Below, piece after piece: positions 1-14,035 of a stretch of DNA of 64,000 bases. The stretch is taken from the NCBI GenBank assembly GCA_000934455.1, contig KN884063.1:120305-184304 (forward strand), written 5' to 3'. The stretch's first letter is position 1, and the number at the start of each line of letters is the position of its first letter. This DNA is from Apostichopus parvimensis (lineage: Eukaryota; Echinodermata; Holothuroidea; Aspidochirotida; Stichopodidae). The notes under the pieces are model-generated. The model was not told the DNA's origin and did not search any database. It saw nothing but the letters and a program-made list of their open reading frames with translations. A program made the position numbers and the translations under genes.

Positions 1-1812
1 AACTATGAAAGACACTATGTATACATCAGAAAAGCTACATTTACGTTAGAAAACGTAACATTTTTGACACATCTGATGGAGGCGTGGAAGTAAGTGAAAG
101 CTACTTTAATTGTGGCTAGTCCTATCGGTAATGGCTTATGGGCACCAGCAAGGGAAATATAACTGTGTAAAAACAAAAAGATAAGACATGACAAAAGAAG
201 AGAGACAGAATGAGACAGAATGGAATAATCCAAAGATTACCACGGTCAGTGACCAGACTGACTGAGCCAGTCTTTGTGACACATTAGTGGGTGACAATGA
301 AGATGATTAGGATTCATGTTTTACCACTAATAAATTTGCAGTTCAGAGAAAATTAGAAAGAATAAGACCAGCTTTCATTAATTTACCAAAGTTTCGTTTA
401 TTAATGCTCAGAACTGTTAAGAGTTCTAACAATTTTTTTTTATAATTTCCTCTATACAAATCTTCCACACAAATCTACAAGCTTTGATCAAACCCAATGT
501 TCCTTATAGTGTCATATGCCAGAAGAAATGCAAACAATTTTTTACAATTCTTGTATTAAATAAATTCAAACGAATGAAACAAAGCGGACGAACGCTATAA
601 GCATTTTGTCTTGTTCCAAAAGGTACAGTCAGTTGTTGGTTAACTACCTAATTGACACTTGATGGCAATTAACAATTAGTTTTGCCTTGAGTCCTTAATG
701 TATTCAAGATCACAACAATCAGATCTATGTATACAGCTAGTGCATGCGAATATGAAGTTAAACTGGTGCTGGTCTTACGTTAGGTTGATCTCTCCGTCAG
801 AATAACATGATTTTATCAAAAATCACTGTTGAACCCTTGTCTCTTATAGTAGAAAATATTATAGTACACACACTGAAAAATACAGTTGTGTGTTGAGAAA
901 GGTAGATTTGCTAGGGATTGGAGGATTTGGACGTTGACCCTGAAGTGGGGGTACACTTACTAAAATGTTACCACATTTGCAGGCTATGTAGATTTGAGTG
1001 CATATATGTAGAATGTATAGGCAGGTAAGTGAGGAAGGAATAAATTACAAAAATTCACTTTGATGGATATGACACTTTATTATTATGACACTATAGGATC
1101 TTTTCTGTTGTTCCTTTTTTTTTTTTCTCCCTCTCTCTATTCTTTCATTTTGCTGTATGCTTTGTTGCAAAATGATATTCATAAATTACATTTACTTCCA
1201 AGGTACAAGAAACGGTAGTGGGACTAATTGGTTCCGTTTGGTTTCATTCAACGAACACAAGATTAAATATGCAACTAGAAATATACTAAAGAAAACAGTA
1301 AAAACTATTTCTGATCATTGGCCAAGCAAAATTAAGTCTTGCTTCAGTTATTCAGATCGGAATCCCAAGGGATGAGGATCTTAAGCGATTTGATAGCAAC
1401 AACTTAGGTCTACAGAGGAGAAACCTCATTATTGGATGAGATAGGGATTTGAAATTCAAGATGATTACTTGTATGTGTGTATGTATATACACACATACAT
1501 ATACTGTAGTATACTGGGATATTAACAAGTGAAGAACCATCTTCTATTGATGGCAAACTGCCTGCAAACATATTATTATCAACATTTCATTTGTACAGTC
1601 CATCATACATGTGCTGTTTATAATAAGACTATTTCCAAACAACATACTGGATTTAATTACTTATTTTACTCTATAATTATACTCATGGACTGAATACATA
1701 GTGATAACTAACCCTCACAATTTAAGTTTAAGCAATATCCTGGAAATAATTTAGTCATCAAAATTTTGTGTAGCAATTTTGAAGGGTCTGAATGAAGTCT
1801 CTTTGAAAATAC
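1..1812. other. Noncoding, A/T-rich
   Basis: No exon, RNA gene or dated repeat that I can support. There is a T-rich tract near 1115 and a TATATACACACATACATATA-like stretch near 1480. Confidence 0.5.
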
Positions 1813-1820
1813 TACATGGT

Positions 1821-2153
1821 GATAGGCGTAGGAGGAGGGGGGCTGGGGGGTTGCAGGCCCCCCCAACCAAAAATTGTTTGTGAAAATTCGGGCAATATGC
1901 TGAGAATTTTTCGGGCACCTACTGAATGAAAAATATTTTGGAATGTGTTTTTCAATGGTTAAACTGATATTATTATTATCATTATTATTGTAACAACTTC
2001 CCCAATAATTATAACCAATATGGAAGGGTAATAACACAGCAAATGATTGTATGTTATTGGCATGCAATGTAATAACCGATGCATGCCTTTTGATTATATT
2101 TTTCGGGCAAGTCGTTACATCCCCCCAAATCAAATTGGGCTCCTACCCCTATG
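1821..2153 (-). mobile_element. hAT-like MITE, copy 1
   Basis: The 333-bp repeat has ends GATAGGCGTAGGAGG and CTCCTACCCCTATG (imperfect terminal inverted repeats) and is flanked by the 8-bp direct repeat TACATGGT (1813-1820 and 2154-2161). It is homologous to the repeat at 29958-30296 in opposite orientation and shares a TAATAATAA-type block and G/C-rich ends. The open frame across it (1708-2133) has no recognisable domain and belongs to the repeat. Confidence 0.85.
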
Positions 2154-3587
2154 TACATGGTCCCTGCTATACATGTTTACACTTGCATAGCAATTTGAAA
2201 GTTTCTGATACTGGTGAAATTTATTCCCAGACATATTTTGCAAAGGGACACATGTACAAAACACAGTGTTTGATGTTTCTTCATATGCAAGATGCTACAA
2301 CATGAATCCAAGGACATCCCAGAGCTTATTCATGTACTGTATACATACATGGTACTTCAAATACATGTTCTTTGATGAAAATGTCCTTTATAAATTACAT
2401 TAATCATCAAGACTATAACACTGGTTATGTATACTGTATGTACAGTAAACTGAGATTGATTCCATCAAAACTGTCATGAAAATATGCTCATCTCTTGGAC
2501 ATTTACCAAAATTCAGCTACCTGCAATACTTTACGGTATGTGATAGTGGCAAACTGAGTTTAATTTCACACACTTCTATGTACAGTATGAAATAGAAGTC
2601 AATAAAAGAGAAAATAGAAGATAGGATAAAGGGGGGGGGGGAGAGAGAGAACTATTCTTTCTGAGGAAGAAATATCATTTCTAGCATAAAATAGTTTATG
2701 GTTTAATTGAGCACTAAAATGAAGAGTCATTGAAATAGCTTAACACTTTAACTATAATATTTCCACTTCTAATTAACATCCCTGCATGCCTAGGATGACT
2801 GTCTTTGCCCCCTACCTTTAAATTGCATAGTAGTTGACTCTTAGAACAGCTTGTGTCATCAGAATCGTCACAGCACTAGTCATCCTCAAAGAGTTACTAA
2901 GTCCAATAATAAGCATCCCACTAAGTGATAAAGCTGTAACAGTGGACCGGCTATTACTCATGCCTGCTCGACGGAGACTCAACGCGCCACTCCACGATTT
3001 ATCTGCGCACTAAAACTCTGTGCACCCCGAGAGACACTGTCATAATACCGTACCATCAGACTGACAAAGCGAACTCTTAATTCTCAGGTGTAAAGAAGAA
3101 GAAGAAAAAAGCTTACAGCATTCTCAATTTTAAATGAGGTATTTTGGAAACTTGACGGGGGAAAAAAAAAATTCATCCTCCCTAAGCCAGAATATAGATA
3201 AAGTGAATGGGTTGCCAGAGGAATATACCACACGCAAAAAGATGAAGAAAAAAAATTACTTAAATGAATTAGTTCCATGCATGGTGAGACATTAGATTCT
3301 GATGCAAGGTGACATGCACCCTGCACTCCTGACACCTGAGCGACTGGAATCCTCCCAAACTCCTCAAAAGATTATTGATTTCCGTCAATCCCTCAGCCTC
3401 GTCTTTAGTTAATTGAATCTTAGGCTTTCATTCCTCCAATGTGTATATGTATGTATATACTTATATGTGTACACTTACAAATACTGAATACCACCTTTCA
3501 ACAATAAATAGTGTAGCCGAGCTATACTTTAAGTGTGCAATAACTTACAAGCCTTAAAAAAAATTCAAAACACAATGAGGAGCATTT

Positions 3588-3660
3588 TTTAATAATTATA
3601 ATAATTAATGATAATTATTATAATAACTATAATAATTATAATAACAAATAATATTTCATA
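3588..3660. repeat. TAATAAT-type A/T microsatellite
   Basis: Degenerate TAA/TAAT repeat of about 70 bp. Confidence 0.85.
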
Positions 3661-3801
3661 ATAATTCAAAAATAAAAGAGAAAGAAATCTAAGCTATAGT
3701 TTGGGTGAAAGAAATTTAACAAAATGTGTATATATCTGGAAGATGAATGGCCAGAGCGATGAGGACATGCCCTTCATGCAAATAAAACATCTGTACCCAT
3801 T

Positions 3802-3819
3802 GGGGGGGGGGGGGGGGGG
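3802..3819. repeat. G18 homopolymer
   Basis: Eighteen consecutive G. Similar G or C tracts of 10-17 bp occur at about 2631, 9359, 21712, 25637, 30252, 31200, 36014, 39411, 40096, 41103, 43326, 43801, 45809 and 52770. Confidence 0.9.
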
Positions 3820-6002
3820 AGGGACTTACCAATTTAATAATCAAACAATATAAAGATACAAAAAAGAATAGAAATTTTACATCAAAACTTTAATAATTTT
3901 ACAGTAGGTTAATTTTTCTTTGACCCTAATTTTATTTATGGTTTCCAGTGATATTTTCCTTTCATCTCTAAGTTGTAACTACATGAAATAATTTAAATAC
4001 TGTTGACACATTTTTCCATGATTCTAACTGTTTAACATATATGAATGCTATAATTACAGGCGAGGGATCAGAATATATGTCAATACTGTGCCATATATAC
4101 TGCACTGTTCCTATACTAAGAAAAATATAAAAAAATTGAATTAGTTCTCACATTTTCTGTGAGTGACTTAAAAATTTGCTTGACCTCATTTTATGACTTC
4201 ACATCTTTTTAAGTGATACGTGATTCATGGAAGAAATTTAATAAAACTTTTTACACCATTTGAGGGATATGAAAATTTTGCTTGTTTTACAAGTTCACTT
4301 TGTACACGGGCAGATGGGATTAGTTAGGATACGAATACATTGTTACAACTTTGAATGCAAACAAAAGGTATACATATGTACAGTATCTTGAAGCAAAAGG
4401 AAAGAGAAGACCAAAATAGATTTCATTTGGGAGCCGTTCATATGTTATTGATGGCAGTATACCACTACAGTAAGTGTGATATAAGTATATGTTACAAGGC
4501 TATATAAAGATCAGTTATACAGTAGTATAGGACACACTGCAGGTCTGACTATTCACAAAGATGCAAATATAGAGACATTTGTACAATGTATGGTTGGTTT
4601 ATTAACCTGTCAAAGTGATACTTTAGGATGCTGAAAACTGCTGAAAAATTGACCATTAACAATTTTGTGGAGATTCTAGTCCAAATCATTGAATTAGATT
4701 ATTAAATGTCTTAATTTTAAAGTAAGATACTCTGGACGGGAAGTGAATAAAATAATAACGTTTGATTATAGATGACAACTTATGGTCTCTTTTGGCCCCT
4801 TCCACCAACTACATATAGCCAGAAATAATATTGTGAGGGCCGGGTCAGGGACCTGCTTTTAAGACTTAATTGTGATTTAGGGTTCAGACTCAGCTCACTT
4901 CTGAATACAACCCACCAGGGACTCAAACAAAGGGGGAGGGGAGGAGATGTAGGCCCACAGAAAAATCAGGGGGTCTCAGCCCCACCACCTTCTCCACTGG
5001 CAGACATATCACAAATATTCCTAGTATACAATACACATAAATATATATCATGTATATGCAGTACACCCTAAACAGCTGAAAATTCTTTAAAATTGTTTCA
5101 ATTATTGCATAATATAGCACCATTTTGCATTTAAGCACCCTGTTTTGAACCAATCAACAGAACAATCCATATTGCAATGGGTTATAAGACCCACATGAAC
5201 TTAGCACTCAAGAGTATACATGCAAGCTTACTAAATATTGGATTTGATTTGGAGAGTCCTACGTATATAAAGAGGCATGAAGGCCCTCCTATTCTCTAGT
5301 CCCCCTCCCTCCCCTTCTCCCTCCCTCTCCCATTTCTAACATATTTTGGGATAATACACATGCTCTTTAATGTTCAAATAGTCCTTTATTCATGACAGAT
5401 ACATACAGCATACCACAGTTTTGTTGTTGTAATAAAAACTGATGGATATAGTTTTCTCGCAGCCTGAATAAATAAAACTGCAAAGAAGTAACCTCAGCAT
5501 CAGGCTATGTGCAGTCCTGTAACATCTTTAAACTGCATGGATTATATAATGTTGTAAACTTGAAAACTGAAAAGAAATCTTAACAGACCAATTCTGGCTT
5601 AAAATGCTAGATATCCCAAAATAGTCACAGTGGACAACTTTCACTATGGGGGCCAAATTTTCCAACCATTCCTTGGAAAGCTTTAAGTGTTTCACAAGAA
5701 ACTTTGCCAAGCAGAAAGCTGTAAGAAAAGTACTTTGACAGTGTTACAGATATTTTAGCAATCTAAATTTGAGGCCATGACAGAGACAACTCTCTACATA
5801 AATGCATTTCGATCAAGTTAATATGTTCTATAAAAAAAGGAAAAGATCAAATTCTCCTACTTGACAATTCCCCCCATCCAAATCCTCCTTTTTTAGAAAC
5901 TTGACCTTTGCAACCTGACTTAGTTCAAATAAGAAATTTGCTATTTGCATGAAAAAGGTACATGAAATTGATTCCAATTGAAGGTCAAGTGGTGGACATA
6001 GT

Positions 6003-6072
6003 CAGTGGCATTACCAAGGAGGGGGCACATGCCCTCTGAAATGTATGGTGCCCCCTCTAGTGCCCCCCCCCC
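6003..6072. mobile_element. Possible decayed hAT-like end
   Basis: CAGTGGCATTACCAAGGAGG followed by G/C-rich sequence with GGGGGCAC and GTGCCCCC inverted pairs resembles a degraded terminus of the MITE families in this window. No target duplication was identified. Confidence 0.3.
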
Positions 6073-6382
6073 AATGAAATTTTCCATGTCAAAAAATGCC
6101 TAAGGCAAGAAGATAAACAATATTTTTACTCACAAATTCTGCTGACATTAATTCTTGAAATGATGAAAACCACCAATCAAAAGGCTTCATCCAGGGCCTT
6201 ATGGAGGGCCCCCTGGAACATGGCTTCATACTCCCAATTGTTAACCCATTGTGACATGCACAGCAGCCCGGGTCAAATTTTTTTTAATAATTAGTCTTGA
6301 AAAGTTGAAAGCAATTCTATTCTTTCAAATATACTGTCTCTGCAGCCACTATTGAAAGTTGCTCTGAAGAGCAGCTCCCCCA

Positions 6383-6409
6383 CCCCCCCCCCCCCCCCCC
6401 CCCCCCCCC
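6383..6409. repeat. C27 homopolymer
   Basis: Twenty-seven consecutive C, the longest G/C homopolymer in the window. The exact length may be an assembly estimate. Confidence 0.9.
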
Positions 6410-6908
6410 TCCTCTCCTTTATATCCATATGAAATAACACAGAATTATTTGTGCAACACAATTAAGTAATCCATCTTTAGAATTATCTTGAATTACATGT
6501 ACAGATTACCTAGCCTGCACAGATAACAGTTTTGGCATGTCAAGTGTGTACTATATAAGAGACCTTTATTTTCAACAAATATTTTCAACTGCATGCAGGT
6601 ACATAAGACTGAAAACAATCTAGCAATGTCACTAGAGACCAAATGTGATTGCTAGCACGCATACATTTATGATCTTTCATACACAGCTCTCAAATCGTTC
6701 ATCTAGTCGAATCACAGCTTTCTTCTGTTATTACACGTATCTACACTATACCTATACAGAAACTCACACCGTAGTGATTAACACCTCCACACTTTTCCAT
6801 CTTTCTGTCATAATCTGAAGGATACAGATGTCACAAAAGTCCATTAAAATTTTTCACTTCAAAGTTATCACAATTTCACCTACTAATGGAATACAGTTTC
6901 CTGTAAAA

Positions 6909-7499
6909 TCAGTCCAGCTTACACTTTAGAAGTTGAGTGCCTGAGACATCAAAGATATATGTTAACTCAACCTTGATTGCATTCTGATGCTGCCCTAAAG
7001 AAGGCTTTTTCATAAACCTCCCAAAAACCCTACAAATTGCAGCCATATTTTTTTCTCTCGAGCAAAAATATACGTATGTACGTGGCATTGAAGTGCTCAT
7101 ATTCAAGAATACTTCATTATGAAATACTGTACATACAACAGCCTGATAATGGCACTCTGAGCAATACAATTCAGCAACCTGAAAATGAAATGCGAAATTA
7201 GGGCCGGCTTTGCCACGTTTGGTAAAAAAGAAAGAAAAAAAGAGGGCAAGAAGATATAAGTCATCGTACCACGAATATGGGTGTGTACAGCTGCAGTATT
7301 CAGTCGATCGGAGAGTTATACACATAAAGCATATATATATATCGACGAGATCAAACAAGTGCCTTTTATCCAAGATTTTATTTGTAACAGGAATTTTTGC
7401 GACCTCCGTGGTTGCTTTATAACAGGGGATGCATGAATTGACACAACCCAGGTAGAGTAAGATTTCCTGAAATATTATTATTATAGAGATTTCCAACAC
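6909..7499 (-). other. 196-codon open frame, coding status doubtful
   Basis: This is the longest unexplained open frame in the left half. Its second half (about 7173-6909) follows a plausible acceptor, TTTTCAG, and reads VAELYCSECHYQAVVCTVFH and onward to CKLD and a stop. The first half is Ile/Phe/Tyr-rich and unlike a protein. No domain is recognised. It could be a terminal exon of a minus-strand gene or chance. Confidence 0.2.
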
Positions 7500-10388
7500 T
7501 GGTATAATGTATTCTGATATAGATGAACAAAAGTACAGTACTGTGTAATGAAATAAAATGCAAAGTTACAAAGTACAGTACTGTGAAAGAGTATCTGAAT
7601 GTAAGGTAAGTATATCACAAAGAGGAAGCTGGAGTAACTCTGTGTAGAAAGCTTTCCTGCATCTATTTATACTCTCCAGCAAACAAAGCTTAAGATAAAT
7701 CCCTGACCACACAAAACAGTCAACAAAAGAAGCACCAGTGGGAAAAAGCTAAAGTAGTGATTCTCGCCAGCTGAACCTGAACCCTACCCCCAAGACCAGA
7801 TAAACAGGAAGGACAGACCCTATTGTGTTGTTAGTTTATGTCAGCTAATTAAAGCCACACTCTGATATCTGATGACCAGGAGAAAGTAAAAGAATGGTCT
7901 GAATCTATGTGATAGCTTTATCAATTGTGAAGCGACAAAAGGAATAAACTGCAAAATGTGCAACCAAACAAGACATGTTAGTTAAAACATGAGTGTATTT
8001 TGAAGAGGCGTATGAAGTTCAGAGTTGAAAAAGGGACTGGGAGATCACAAAATTTCCTGTTCTAAATAAAATATTGGATTTATAAGGCACACATTTAACC
8101 CTTCTTTTCTACTTATATCCAAAGACACAGATTATGAGATTTAATTATTTAAGATGTTGATAGATATTGATATATTAAATAAGCTGATCAATGTGTACTC
8201 TGGACAAAAGAAAATCAAAATAAATATACACAGATATATCAAGATATGACATGTAATTACTGAGCTATATATAATTAATGTAGATGTTGATACGGATATA
8301 GGTATCCGTTTGAGCCGGATACTACTGTGTGTAGGCATCTCATTCAGTTGTCCAACCGGTATCAATGAAAGACACATGGCCATCAGACATTTAAATTAGA
8401 GAAAGATTAAAGCAAAAAATTGCAGTCCTGGGAATATGCAACCTACTGTACTTACTGCATATATATACTGTATGTAATTGTGTGTTGCAACAGATCCACC
8501 ACTGTAAATATACATTAAATACTGACTGCAAGCAATTACACCTTCCAATTTGTTCTTTCTTTTTTTTCTTTGTTAGGGCTGAGGAAAGTACAGTACATAT
8601 TTGACATCATGTAATATTAATAACCATAATTTAGCTGTCTTATTACAGTAGAAATTGCTGGTATTTATTAAAGCTTCTACATTAAAATTGTAGACTTAAT
8701 GAATACCAAATAAATATGGATAACTCAATAATATGTACAGCTTTTGTTCAAATATACAATATTCTGGCAATTAACCACATTTGAGAATGGATCTCCATAG
8801 CAACAATTGTTCGTTCCCAGTTGGATGGTGCTATTTTCTGTTGGTAGGACTTTGAATATTGCAATTTGCCCAATTATCCCACAATGCTCTCAGTTTTCTT
8901 CTAACCATTTGTAGATTTGTCATTTGTTAATGATAGTAGCAAGAGAATCAAGATATTGATATTCATGAGCAGAAAAGTTGGAAATTTCCTTTGTACATTA
9001 GTTAGCTGATTCATACTAATCAGGAAAAAATTAATTTTGTTTTGTTTATCGCAATTAAATTGAACCATTTGGTTTACTTGCTTATTAATGTTATCAAAGC
9101 AAAGCAGATTGGAAAAATTTGGTAGAGTAGTTATTAACGTAAATGAAGAAACAAATGGCACCCCAATAAATAATAAATTGCTTTAACTACAGTATGGGTA
9201 TGTTGGGAAGTGTATCTTTTCTTTTTTATAGTTTTAAGCAACTACTTTAATACTTATTTTTGTCACATGTTAATGACAATAATACCAACTGAGAAACCAC
9301 ATATCACATTGAAATGCACAGACAGGAATCCAGGTGAGTTGTGGGGTATACAACCCCTCCCCCCCCCCGCCCCCTCTCGCGCAAACCTAATTGACTTATA
9401 TACAGTAGTCTCAGAATGTACCATTTGACATCTGATGTTGTATTTAATCCTGCACTTACTTCAAAAATATAATATCCACAATCTAAATGCAAAAGCAATA
9501 CTTTATACTACATATTAAAAATTTACCAGAAACTACAGTATCTTGTATTTCAGACTGAATGTTCTCGATAAATGTCTTGACAGACTGAGCCAGTTTACAA
9601 TTCCAACAACAGGGATAATTTTCAACTCAAAATGAGTAGTCTTAATTCCTCTTTTGGAATACAATTTTACTCAACAATTGGTTCTTCAATAATAATGGCA
9701 AGACGGAATGTACCATACATGTATTTAATCATGAAACATTCTACAATACTACAGTTGCAAGCACCGAAATAAACCAAAAGCCTTTGATCAGCAGTAATAC
9801 AAATTTTTCCTTTCATTTCCAAATGATTCCAGGGGAACCTACCCCTGCGCATTTACATTTCGAGTACTAAAGTGCACTCCTCATACACTGCATACCAGAG
9901 GTCTGCGATAACCAGCAGCTGCTCCACTGACAATGATCGGGCAACGTGTCCCCAGGGCAGTCAGACTGACTACACTTGTAAGGGGCTGTCATTTCCAACC
10001 TAATGGCTCGTTGCCGGTTTTAAAGGAGTGTACACAACGACTATTAAAAGCATAAAAATAATTTTAATGTATTGCAGCAATTTCTAGTTCCCACATCGAT
10101 AATTTTTTTCTCTACATGTCTTCAAGCTATTTATGTGGTATAGTCTAGATGTTTATGACGTTTACACCGGAAATTTAATTACAATCATGGGTAGTGTGGT
10201 AGTAGGGGAAAAGGAGATAAACATATCACAGCAGTAACATATTCCACATATTATTATCAACCAAAAATCGTCTTCATCAAAATTGCCAATCTTTATGTGA
10301 GTTCATTTGATATTGTTGCACCATCAAGTCATATTTACAATGATGAGTTTCACAGATTTTGCTACCATTGAAAACATTGGTTTGACCA

Positions 10389-10500
10389 GTATCCCTTCCC
10401 CCATTCACCCCCTCCCCAGCTCCACCTTCCCACAGTTCTCCCCTTCCCCCTGTAGCTCTCCCTTCCGCCATCTCCCCTTTCCCCAACTCCTCCAATCTGT
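10389..10500. repeat. C/T-rich polypyrimidine tract
   Basis: About 110 bp of mostly C and T on the plus strand, low complexity. The open frames across it on both strands are products of that composition. Confidence 0.85.
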
Positions 10501-12457
10501 ATTGGGAACCCTATCAGGTCGTTAAAGATAGCAACATGTTTAAAAGCGAAGCTTTAAACATCAATATTGCTGCCAAACATGCCAGAAGATCTAACTTCAA
10601 CTTACGCTCAAACTTTGAGATCCAAGCAAAGAGCTTTTCAATCCTCAATGCATGTCTCATCATTGAAATCGTTAATTTAATTTGTCAAATTTAGCATCCC
10701 TCCATGGCTGGGAATAACATGGAGAATACATTTAAGAAGTTTCAGGGATTGCTTCAAATATCCTGCTACAATGTAGGGCCAATACTTCAACTGTGAGAAC
10801 TAGATTTTTTGGGGGGAGGGGGGAGGGGCTACACATTGAGGTAACATTAACTATTGTCCAATAAGTGATTAAAAGATTCATTACAAGAAATGTCATATGG
10901 TGCTGTTGTGTGAATCCCTCATCCATAGTCATGTGTCTTCCAGAGCTGAATTACCTTGGAGTCCCTGTAGTCCTACTGTACTCAATTCTGAAGTTACCTT
11001 CATAACACAGTCTGCAATAGCTATGCAAAAGATCACTTGACTATTCAAAATTACACAGTATTACAATGCATGCATGGTGGAAAAAAAAATTAAATCTCAG
11101 AGACTAACTGTTCTCTCTCCCCCCCTCCCCACCCTCCCCCACCAATTTTTCTTGGAGTGAACTTGTCATACATTCAACAATTGAATGACCAAATCAAAAG
11201 AATTTGGTGCCTGTTGAGGCCTGTCGTAACTTATTTGCAGGTGTATATGACTTCAACATTGATAAGCACAATTTGAATTATCCAATCACTAAAATTCAAT
11301 TAATAGGCAACGAACTATGGATGATTATCATCTGGTGCCGTAGGGCATGCAATGTAAACATGTTACACACATATGTGATTGTCACTGATTGCTGTAAGTC
11401 GTCAGAACATTACATTTTCCAGCTGTTATAAACTTATCTCATTAAATAGTGCTTGTTAAAACATGTATCATTTCAATACCACCAGCTCGAACAGAACACC
11501 ACATTATGATATGTTATCCTTTATATAAGAAATGATGAGATGCCAACGGCAAAATGCAGAGTTCTGGATGTGATCCTGATGTCGTTTCTTAGGAGCTAGA
11601 CAAATGACTGACATTTAAATAATGCAAACTTACACAAGCTGTTTCAGGAAACTTCAAATATAGTATTTGAGTTGCAAGCGCTCAGTTATGACAGATTTGA
11701 AATATTTGTTGATGTGAGAAGGCTTACCAAAATACTATATAATTTCTTCAATTTGACAGATTCTTAATATCTGTTGATTTTAGTAAATGTTTACCAAACT
11801 AATGACCATCTGAGGGGAGAACTTCAGAAGTAATATCGCACAACTGGTACCAGCACACAAACATACAGTACTTTAGACGTGACAACAGGAAAAACCAAAG
11901 GCAAAATTGCAATCCAAAAATGCCCAAAATAAAAGTGTTGTCATCTAATCTTTAATGATAACAGTTGGTGAGAGTGCAGTTGTTGTGTAGAGACAGGAAG
12001 TCCCGACTGAAGTAAGTTCAGGAGTCTTCAAAATTGTGCACGGCAAGAGCTTAATTTGAAAAATTTGTGATATTTTTTGAGTTTGGTAAATATTTACATA
12101 CACAGTTTATTGCTGGGATTTTCAATATATATCAACACAATGCATTCTATGAGCTTGAATGGTCAAGTTTTGTTTGAAATAATAAAATATATCAAAATAA
12201 AATGTAAATTGACAATTTCTTTTTCACATTTTTTTCATTTTCACATAACATGCTGTAAATTACTTCATATGAAAAAGTGTCTGGGTGACAAAATGTTTTT
12301 ATTTCTACCAAATGCAATCGTTGAAGGATCTGCTAATTTGGCCTTTTGTTCTTTAGTGATCAATTAGTCATGAGCACTTATTTTATTCTATAGTTTGATC
12401 AAGTGCAATTTTATTTGAATAACCCTCAATAGGATAAGGATAAGGAAAACACTGTTT

Positions 12458-13075
12458 TAACTGGGAGAGCGTTGGGTCAAGTGGTTAAGGCAGTGGACTT
12501 GTAATCAACAGTTTTCTTTTTTGTTTTTTTTTAAGACGCTTAAGCGACCACAAATGTGGGAGAAACCTGCAGGAGCTTATGGATTACAACTTACACGTCG
12601 GGTGGCTTCCAATTCAACATTTTAACTCAAATTTGGAATCTTTACAAATTAGAAAGTCATTTCAGATGGGAAAACCATAGAATGCGCTCGGATTAAAAAC
12701 CCAACTTACTATGACCCGGCCGGTTATCGAACCCTGTACCTCCCGATTGCCAAACCTCATTGCTTCAAATGCCACAGCCTTTATCAAATCGGCCACAGCA
12801 CCGGTATCCACTCGGCCACAGCACCGGTATGTGATCCAAGGATTGCAGGTTCTAGCCCTGGCCAGATCATTGCGTTGTGTCCTTGGGCAAGGCACTTATC
12901 TCCAATGCCTCTCTTCACCCAGGTATATAAATGGGAACCTGAGAGGTAAATATTGTAGCATGTGCCAGTTTGTGGCTGCATTCGATGGGAAGTTCCCCAG
13001 GGGACACGTAGATGTGGTGCACAGTACTGCCCCAGGAGGGATTGTTTGAATCATGCACACTTTGGTTTGTGAATG
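12458..13075 (+). mobile_element. tRNA-derived SINE, split by a second SINE
   Basis: The head at 12458-12512 contains an A-box-like segment (GTGGTTAAGGCAGTGGACT). The body resumes at about 12831 with a B-box-like GGTTCTAGCCC, then GTGTCCTTGGGCAAGGCACT, a core shared by many animal SINEs, and CACCCAGGTATATAAATGGG. The inserted element at about 12513-12830 explains the gap. The 3' boundary is approximate. Confidence 0.7.
12513..12830 (-). mobile_element. tRNA-derived SINE inserted in antisense into the first
   Basis: Read on the minus strand, it has a tRNA-like head with A box (TGGCCGATTTGATAAAGGC, 12795-12777) and B box (GGTTCGATAACC, 12734-12723), then a unique body. It ends in an A-rich tail that appears as the T/C-rich tract at 12513-12532 on the plus strand. 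The head is partly duplicated: an 18-bp segment recurs at 12790-12807 and 12813-12830. Flanks TGTAATCAA and TGTGATCCAA are a plausible imperfect target duplication. Confidence 0.7.
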
Positions 13076-14035
13076 TGACAAGTTACAATTGACCAGGGGT
13101 TAAGTTGTAAAGCCATGTGAGGGGGCCTCAAACAAGCCCTCAACTTTAACTGAAACAACTTACCCAGATAACCAAAACCCTCATGAAGAAGTACAAAGAG
13201 TACCAGAGTACCAAGAGTGATGGGTACACTTTCGGAGAGAGAGCACTGTAAAATATTACCCGGGTTTTGCCGTTTGGCTACTACAGTCGTTTGGAACAAT
13301 GGGTATTATCTGAGGCTGGGAATAAAACCTGAAAGGTACAGTAGAGAGGGAGATGGGGGATCTGCGAAAGTTTTGCACTTTGTTGTTGATTTTAAAGGAC
13401 TACTGTATCATATCACTATGAAAGTTTTGGCTACTTTTGTACTTCACTTCTAATTTCCAGGCCATATAGCTTAAAGTGCAACTGAATGGTGAGAATAGGT
13501 CTCAAGTGAGACAATACATAAATTATCCCTGTTTTTTTTTTTTTAAGTTACCAGTCTTCTATTCTTCTTAAATTTCAGCATGTCAAGTGTCTTCATTTCT
13601 GAAGGCAGAGAACAATTTTTCAAATCTTAATGAAGCAACAAACGTAACATCAAGTCATATGCTGAAAAGTGAGCCAGGAATTTGAAGCACTTCATTGACT
13701 TACGATATTATTACTTTTATTTTAGTTGGTAGGCAAAGATTTTGGTCTGAATATAGGTCACAATACTGGAGTAAAGTATGTTCATTCATTTCGGTGAATG
13801 ACCCCCTAAAAACAGGGAAAAATCTAAGTAGTAGAGTACAGTAGGTTAATTTGACTTAAAATGATCAGGGAGTGTAAATATGCTTAGAAGGGAGAAAAGT
13901 GGTCAGAGAGTAGAAGGCTAGAAAAAGGATGGGGAGGATTGAGGACAGGGCAAACAAGATTATAATGGAGAGATGTTGGGAACAGGTCACGAAAATCATT
14001 TTACTGAAAGGAGAAGGAAATTGTCATATTTTCAC

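Larger units (their letters stand above)
2162..12440. other. Noncoding or intronic stretch
   Basis: A/T-rich sequence with homopolymers, microsatellites and frequent TACAGTA/TACTGTA words. CpG-containing islets occur near 2940-3040 and 9890-10030 without a joined exon. The duplicated AAGTACAGTACTGTG words at about 7530 and 7571 are notable. Apart from the doubtful frame at 6909-7499, nothing codes convincingly. Confidence 0.5.

Noticed and set aside
10307-10525. Pro/Ser-rich open frame
   Set aside because: Translation of a polypyrimidine tract; the opposite strand is open too, as expected for such composition.
12462-12512. tRNA gene
   Set aside because: Only the A-box half is tRNA-like and it continues into a SINE body; no complete cloverleaf.
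12711-13049. 112-codon plus-strand frame
   Set aside because: It crosses two nested SINEs and has no domain.
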